Assembly: GCA_002069885.1 (NCBI GenBank)
Contig: MWCD01000003.1
Location: forward strand, 89,920 to 153,919
Length of the DNA: 64,000 nucleotides
Reading direction: 5' to 3'
Source of the DNA: a bacterium ADurb.Bin236
Lineage (GTDB): Bacteria; UBP15; UBA6099
How positions within the stretch are numbered: the stretch's first letter is position 1; each line of letters opens with the position of its first letter. Shown here piece by piece: positions 59,367-64,000 of this stretch. The notes below the pieces were generated by a model. It saw only the letters and a program-made list of their open reading frames with translations. It was not told the origin of the DNA and ran no database searches. Both the position numbers and the translations under genes were made by a program.

Positions 59367-62300
59367 ATGACGGCAACACTTGATTCCGTTTTTGTAATGA
59401 ATCTCGCTTCGGTCGTGGCGATAATAAGCGCGCCACGTTTCATCGCGATGTTGCGCATAATATTTGATAAAATGTCGCAGCCGACCGATCCAGTTCCGGA
59501 ATCATCAGCTTTTATCATTGCCAAAAAGTCAAACACGAGACAATACAATAAACGAGGCGCATCAAGCGCCGAGCGCTCTCTTGCCGTCAAGCTGTGCGTT
59601 TTTGGGCTGCTCTTTTTGGTTCCGGCAATCGCAATGCTGAGTCCTTTTCAGGCCTACGCCTCTGAACCAACTGCGCCTGCGGTTCGCAGCGCCGCGGAGA
59701 TTGATTATCCTCCCTTTTCCATTGTCCACGAAAATGGAAGGGCCGACGGTTTTTCCGTCGAATTGATGAGAGAGACTCTCGGGAAGATGGGCCGCAAGGC
59801 AACCTTTCGAACCGGGCCATGGACGGAGGTAAGAGGATGGCTGGAAAAAGGCGAGGTTGACGCTCTGCCGCTTGTGGGACGGACGCCGGAACGGGAACAT
59901 CTTTTCGACTTCACAGTTCCCTACATGACTATGCATGGAGCGATTGTCGCGCGGAAGAAATCGGAAACTCGAAGTCTGGCGGATTTACGAGGGCAGCGGG
60001 TATGTGTCATGAAAGGCGACAACGCGGAGGAATTTCTTAAGCGAGAGAAAAGGGATTTCATAATCTCTACAACGCCCTCTTTTGCGGACGCTTTCCATGC
60101 GCTGTCAAAGGGAAGCTGCGACGCTGTGGTTGTTCAACGGCTCGTCGCGTTGCGTCTTTTGGAAGAAACCGGGCTAAGGAATCTGAAAATAGTCGATGCC
60201 CCGGTTTATGGGTTTTCGCAAGATTTCTGCTTTGCGGTAAAGAAGGGCGACAGCAAGTTGTTGTCGGTTCTGAATGAAGGACTGGCTTTAGCCGTAGCCG
60301 ACGGGACGCACCGACGGCTGCACGCCAAGTGGTTTGCGCATCTTGAGATGCCGCCAGACCGCACGATTGTCATTGGCGGCGACCACAACTATCCGCCCTT
60401 TGAATTTTTGGATGAAAAGGGCCGCCCTGCGGGATTCACCGTAGAGTTAACGCGGGCTGTCGCGCGCGAGATGAATATAGACGCGCGGATTCAACTGGGG
60501 CCATGGGCCGACATGGTAGACGCGTTGCGCGACGGAAAAATCGACGCGCTTGAAGGAATGTTCTACAGCCCGGAACGCGATCGCGTTCTGGATTTCTCGC
60601 CGAGATATTTAGTGATTCACTGCGTCGGCGTAGTAAGGAAAGGCGAAGGGCCGCCCCCCTCTAAAATCGAAGAATTGCGGGGTCGAGACCTAGTCGTGCA
60701 AGCCGGGGACGCCATACTGGACGCGCTAGCGGAACACGGAATCGAGGCTAGGGTAACCACCGTCGAGACGCAGGAAGATGTCGCGCGCGCGGTGTCCGAA
60801 GGCCGGAACGACATCGGACTTATGACCCGGTTCGGCGCGCTGCACGCTGTCAGAAAATACGGATGGAAAAATATCGAGATCGGCCGTCAGGCATTCTATT
60901 CAGGCGAGTACGCCTACGCCGTGCCGCAGGGAAACGAAGCGCTGCTTGCACAATTCACGGAGGGGCTGCGGATACTTAAAGACTCCGGAGAGTATCAGCG
61001 GATTTATGAAAAGTGGCTTGGCGTATATGAGCCGAGCATATCCTCGCGGGAGGCAATAAGGCGCGTCGCCCTCGTTGCCGCTCCGCTGCTGCTAATCGTG
61101 ATATTAGCCCTGCTATGGTCTTGGTCTTTGCGAAGGCAGATAGCGGTCCGCACGAGGGAACTGAGAGAGAGTCTTCAACTATTTCGAGCCGTGTTCGAGG
61201 CGGCGAACGTGGGAAAATCCATAACGTTGCCGACGGGCGAGATTAATGTCAACAAGGCTTTCGCCGACATGCTCGGATACGCGGTTAAGGAACTTAAGGG
61301 TAAATCTTGGCAGGAACTTACCCCGCCCGAAGACGTGCCGGAGACTGAGCGGCGCATCGCCCCTTTGCTTGAAGGCATTGAAGACAGCGCGCGTTTCGAT
61401 AAGAGGTATATCCATAGGAACGGCAACGCTGTATGGACGGATGTCAGCGCGACAATGCGACGCGACAGCGATAACAACCCGCTTCATTTCATCACCACTG
61501 TGGTTGATATAACAGAGCGCAAGCGGGCCGAGAAGTTTCTGCGCGAAAGCGAAGAAAGATACCGTTCGACTCTAGACGGAATGCTGGAAGGATGCCAGAT
61601 AATCACGCCGGAATGGAAATACGCTTATGTAAACGACGCGGTCGCCCGCCAAGGCCGCAAAAGAAAGGATGAACTGATCGGCCATACTATGATGGAGGCG
61701 TATCCGGGCATCGAAGACACCGAACTTTTTTCTGCGCTTCGGGAATGCATGATGGAACGCGTTCCCCGGCGTTTCGAGAATGAGTTTAAATATGCCGACG
61801 GCGGGCGGGGCTATTTTCAACTCAGCGTCGAACCTGTGCCTGAAGGCTTGTTCATTCTCTCACAGGACATCACTAAACAGCGCATCATGGAAGCCCAACT
61901 GATACAATCCCAGAAGATGGAGTCTGTCGGGCGGCTGGCCGGGGGCGTGGCGCACGATTTCAACAACATGCTGTCAGTAATAATCGGCAACGCGGAAATT
62001 GCTATGGCGAGCATGGATGCCGCAGATCCCATCTATAAAGACATTGAGGAAATTCACAAGGCGGGGGAACGGTCAGCCGAACTTACCCGCCAACTGCTGG
62101 CTTTCGCCCGCAAACAGACTGTTTCTCCCGTAGCGATGGACTTGAACAAAAGCGTGTCGAACATGTTGAAAATGCTGCAACGGCTCATCGGCGAGGATAT
62201 CGACCTTGTATGGAAACCGGGACACAACATCTGGACGATAAAAATTGACCCATCACAGATCGACCGGATCATTGCCAACCTGATAGTGAACGCTAGAGAA

Positions 62301-63032
62301 TCAATCGCCGGCGTGGGCAAGGTTACTATAGAAACGGAAAACACGGCCCTAGATGAAGAGTACTGCGCCGACCATCTTGGTTTTATTCCGGGTGAATACG
62401 CGATGATCGCGGTAAGCGACGATGGGTGCGGTATGGACACTGAAACGCTTAATAACATATTCGAACCTTTCTACACCACTAAGGGAAAAGGCACCGGGCT
62501 TGGGCTGGCTACCGTTTATGGAGCCGTCAGACAGAATAACGGTTTCATCAACGTTTACAGCGAACCGGGCAAAGGCTCCACGTTCAAGGTGTATCTGCCT
62601 AGATTCGAAAGCGAAAACAGCGAAGAGGCGGCAAAAACCGAGCCGCCTCGCTTACGGCAAACAGGCACAGAGACTGTTCTGATAGTCGAGGACGAGCCGG
62701 CGATTCTGTCTCTTGGGAAAAGAATTCTAGAAGGGTTGGGCTATAATGCGCTCGCCGCCCAAACGCCGTCAGAAGCGTTTAAGAAGGCTGAGGAATACGC
62801 CGGAGATATTCATCTGCTGCTTACCGATGTGGTAATGCCGGAGATGACTGGACGCGAAGTCGCGGAGAAACTCGGCGCAACACGGCCTAACATGAAATTT
62901 CTGTACATGTCCGGCTACACCGCTAACGTAATCGCGCATCATGGCATTTTGGACGCCGGCGTGCGCTTCGTTCAGAAACCATTTTCGGTAGACGAACTTG
63001 CGCAAAAAGTCCGGGAAGCGCTCGACGGTTGA
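59367..63032 (+). CDS. Hybrid sensor histidine kinase with two periplasmic binding domains
   Basis: About 1,221 residues from ATG 59367 (AAGGAG 7 nt upstream). An unusual cytoplasm-like N-terminal extension of about 70 residues precedes a signal/TM stretch (LAVKLCVFGLLFLVPAIAMLS). Two tandem SBP_bac_3-type domains follow: IDYPPFSIVHENGRADGFSVEL (about 110) and DHNYPPFEFLDEKGRPAGFTVEL (about 337). Then a TM (about 568-590), two PAS domains (about 604 and 730), HisKA with the phospho-His in GGVAHDFNN, HATPase with DDGCGMD and GKGTGLGLA, and a C-terminal receiver with Asp in LLTDVVMP (about 1149). It senses an amino-acid-like solute outside and signals by phosphorelay. No partner regulator is adjacent. 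Confidence 0.93.
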   Translation: MTATLDSVFVMNLASVVAIISAPRFIAMLRIIFDKMSQPTDPVPESSAFIIAKKSNTRQYNKRGASSAERSLAVKLCVFGLLFLVPAIAMLSPFQAYASEPTAPAVRSAAEIDYPPFSIVHENGRADGFSVELMRETLGKMGRKATFRTGPWTEVRGWLEKGEVDALPLVGRTPEREHLFDFTVPYMTMHGAIVARKKSETRSLADLRGQRVCVMKGDNAEEFLKREKRDFIISTTPSFADAFHALSKGSCDAVVVQRLVALRLLEETGLRNLKIVDAPVYGFSQDFCFAVKKGDSKLLSVLNEGLALAVADGTHRRLHAKWFAHLEMPPDRTIVIGGDHNYPPFEFLDEKGRPAGFTVELTRAVAREMNIDARIQLGPWADMVDALRDGKIDALEGMFYSPERDRVLDFSPRYLVIHCVGVVRKGEGPPPSKIEELRGRDLVVQAGDAILDALAEHGIEARVTTVETQEDVARAVSEGRNDIGLMTRFGALHAVRKYGWKNIEIGRQAFYSGEYAYAVPQGNEALLAQFTEGLRILKDSGEYQRIYEKWLGVYEPSISSREAIRRVALVAAPLLLIVILALLWSWSLRRQIAVRTRELRESLQLFRAVFEAANVGKSITLPTGEINVNKAFADMLGYAVKELKGKSWQELTPPEDVPETERRIAPLLEGIEDSARFDKRYIHRNGNAVWTDVSATMRRDSDNNPLHFITTVVDITERKRAEKFLRESEERYRSTLDGMLEGCQIITPEWKYAYVNDAVARQGRKRKDELIGHTMMEAYPGIEDTELFSALRECMMERVPRRFENEFKYADGGRGYFQLSVEPVPEGLFILSQDITKQRIMEAQLIQSQKMESVGRLAGGVAHDFNNMLSVIIGNAEIAMASMDAADPIYKDIEEIHKAGERSAELTRQLLAFARKQTVSPVAMDLNKSVSNMLKMLQRLIGEDIDLVWKPGHNIWTIKIDPSQIDRIIANLIVNARESIAGVGKVTIETENTALDEEYCADHLGFIPGEYAMIAVSDDGCGMDTETLNNIFEPFYTTKGKGTGLGLATVYGAVRQNNGFINVYSEPGKGSTFKVYLPRFESENSEEAAKTEPPRLRQTGTETVLIVEDEPAILSLGKRILEGLGYNALAAQTPSEAFKKAEEYAGDIHLLLTDVVMPEMTGREVAEKLGATRPNMKFLYMSGYTANVIAHHGILDAGVRFVQKPFSVDELAQKVREALDG

Positions 63033-63111
63033 TCCGCTTTTTTGCGCCTGCTTTGATTAAAGCAAAAAACACAGCGCGTCAAATCATGCTGAATTCATCA
63101 TTAGGATTAGG

Positions 63112-63266
63112 GCTTAAACATTTTCACAGGAGCGACGGGACGCGGCGCTGGCGCGTCGCGTCCCGTCGCGCATTGAAACGTTTTGAAGAGATTCCAAAGA
63201 GAAACTTTTTCAAAAGTTTCTCTTTGGCCGCCGGGGGCGCTTTTAACGCTTTTAAGGGAAAACTTT
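63112..63266 (+). repeat. Family A repeat, copy A6 (3' half plus start of a second copy)
   Basis: CTTAAACATTTTCACAGGAGCG, central palindrome GCGACGGGACGCG / CGCGTCCCGTCGC (63132-63169), hairpin CCAAAGAGAAACTTTT / AAAAGTTTCTCTTTGG (perfect, 63194-63227), CCGCCGGGGGCGC end, then TTAAGGGAAAACTTTT (63252-63267), which looks like the beginning of another copy. It lies between convergent genes. Confidence 0.82.
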
Positions 63267-63271
63267 TGCTG

Positions 63272-64000
63272 TCAATTTAGAGGCTCATTGATTTTCGAGT
63301 CTTCTAGCATTTTTCGGAGGCGAGCATCGAGAGCGGCGAGTCTGCCGCCGGATATAGCCCTCATTTCTTTGAGGGCCGCCTCTGCCTGTTCTCTCTGTCC
63401 CATTATAATGAGACCGCCTATGAGCGAAGCCCAAGCGGATTCATCCGTCGGGTCGCTCTCCACCGCCCTTTTCTCCGTTTTCAGGTGAATGATGAACGCC
63501 TGTTCGCCAAGCTCTTTGCTTACCGATAGGTTCATCCGTTTCGCTGTTTCGCGCGCCTGTTGCAGCCTGCCGGAGTCGAGCAGCAGCAACACTAGATTCG
63601 TCCACGCGTTGATAAGGTCAGGATCGACGGAAACCGCGGCATTATAGTATTGTTCGGCGGATTCGATGTTTCCGGAGCGGTGCGCGGCAATTCCGGCGTT
63701 GTAGAGAGCCGGGGCGTTGTGAGGGTTGCGGTCGAGAGCGGATTCGAGGATGCGGGCGGCTTCCGCCACCCGGCCGGTTTCCAGAAGGAAGGAGCTGAAG
63801 TTCAGAGCGGTGAACCCCGAGCGCGGGTCGATCTCGAGCGCAGCGCGGAACATCTTTTCGGCTTCGTCTATCTTGCGCGTCCTCGCTTTGAGGTTTGCGA
63901 AGTTGTTGAGGATTACAATCGAGTCTGGGCGTCTTTCGAGGAGGCGGGAATAAATCTCGTCGGCTTGGGCGAGTTCGCCGTTGAGGTACCACAGGCACTC
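63272..64000 (-). CDS. TPR-repeat protein, 5' truncated
   Basis: The frame enters from the right edge (reading ECLWYLNGELAQADEIYSRLL at the boundary); the ATG at 63853 is internal. 243 codons including the stop are visible. It has at least five tetratricopeptide units with the N-P/A/L pattern (DRNPHNAPALYNAGIAAHRSGNIESAEQYYNAAVSVDPDLINAWTNLVLLLLDSGRLQQA). These form a helical scaffold for protein-protein contacts. No enzymatic domain is in the visible part. Confidence 0.85.
   Translation of the reverse strand, partial: ECLWYLNGELAQADEIYSRLLERRPDSIVILNNFANLKARTRKIDEAEKMFRAALEIDPRSGFTALNFSSFLLETGRVAEAARILESALDRNPHNAPALYNAGIAAHRSGNIESAEQYYNAAVSVDPDLINAWTNLVLLLLDSGRLQQARETAKRMNLSVSKELGEQAFIIHLKTEKRAVESDPTDESAWASLIGGLIIMGQREQAEAALKEMRAISGGRLAALDARLRKMLEDSKINEPLN

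Noticed and set aside
63183..63488. Short open frames starting MKRFQRETFSKVSLWPPG near 63.2 kb, with similar ones at 50.6 kb and 59.1 kb
   Set aside because: These peptides are read from family A repeat sequence and are not conserved as proteins; they have no ribosome site.
1..64000. CRISPR arrays, rRNA or tRNA operons, and insertion sequences with transposases
   Set aside because: None seen: there are no regularly spaced short direct repeats, no rRNA core sequences and no transposase motifs in the large frames.

Overview
The window is a dense bacterial chromosome segment that is mostly GC-rich. I see no rRNA or tRNA genes, no CRISPR array and no transposase. A two-membrane (Gram-negative-type) cell is inferred from a c-type cytochrome maturation operon, NrfHA nitrite reductase, a sedoheptulose-7-phosphate isomerase (LPS heptose route) and several exported proteins and lipoproteins. 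The mixture of DUF362, DUF2961/GH172, creatininase-family and glutamine-synthetase-family genes, together with a variant cytochrome c maturation system, suggests an anaerobic or facultative organism outside the best-studied phyla. The phylum cannot be fixed from this sequence.

Layout. 0-6.7 kb: a truncated glutamine-synthetase-like ligase, a short-chain dehydrogenase, an AT-richer type IIG restriction-modification gene with its own promoter, and a second glutamine synthetase (glnA). 7-12.5 kb: an exported protein of unknown function, a gamma-carbonic-anhydrase-like protein, an alpha/beta hydrolase, and leuS carrying a single frameshift. 12.5-14.8 kb: a Spinster-like MFS carrier with a large inserted extracytoplasmic domain, and a small Cys-containing basic protein. 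15-20.7 kb: a lipoprotein thiol oxidoreductase followed by ccmABCDEF, in which CcmE has Cys instead of the haem-binding His (a System I* arrangement). 21-28.5 kb: purH, an RNase H-like gene with a zinc-ribbon gene, a three-gene module (threonine-synthase-like PLP enzyme, GG-tailed sulfur carrier, NIL protein), a zinc alcohol dehydrogenase and a creatininase-family gene. 28.7-31.6 kb: an AT-rich island with a 5mC methyltransferase, an HNH endonuclease and Vsr.

31.6-40.7 kb: DUF362, pgi, the cell-shape operon mreBCD-mrdA-secG (with an unusual MreB active site), pncB and gmhA. 41-46.3 kb: GH172, an MBL hydrolase and a nitrilase on the minus strand, diverging from murB and an epimerase-like gene. 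46.5-50 kb: a minus-strand 5mC methyltransferase, Vsr, nitronate monooxygenase and beta-class methyltransferase cluster. 50-53 kb: a membrane-anchored protein, a ZIP transporter and a sialidase-like protein. 53-54.1 kb: an AT-rich stretch without a convincing gene. 54-59 kb: a TlpA/TPR protein with a CxC active site, convergent with nrfHA, then a CDF transporter and a YkgJ-like protein. 59.3-63 kb: a large hybrid sensor kinase. 63.3-64 kb: a truncated TPR protein.

Functional links. The ccm operon and the nearby thioredoxin-fold proteins would make the c-type haem proteins that NrfHA needs for respiratory nitrite ammonification. Three separate restriction-modification or methylation loci occur in 64 kb.

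The most unusual non-coding signals are two families of structured intergenic repeats. Family A is a composite element of about 270 bp, with six full or partial copies; four of the full or half copies carry a central palindrome whose sequence changes while its pairing is kept. Family B is a 118-bp element present twice, whose main hairpin shows a compensatory base-pair change; one B copy lies inside a family A copy. A second regulatory theme is a -10 hexamer placed exactly 6-7 nt upstream of a start codon at seven genes, which predicts leaderless transcripts.
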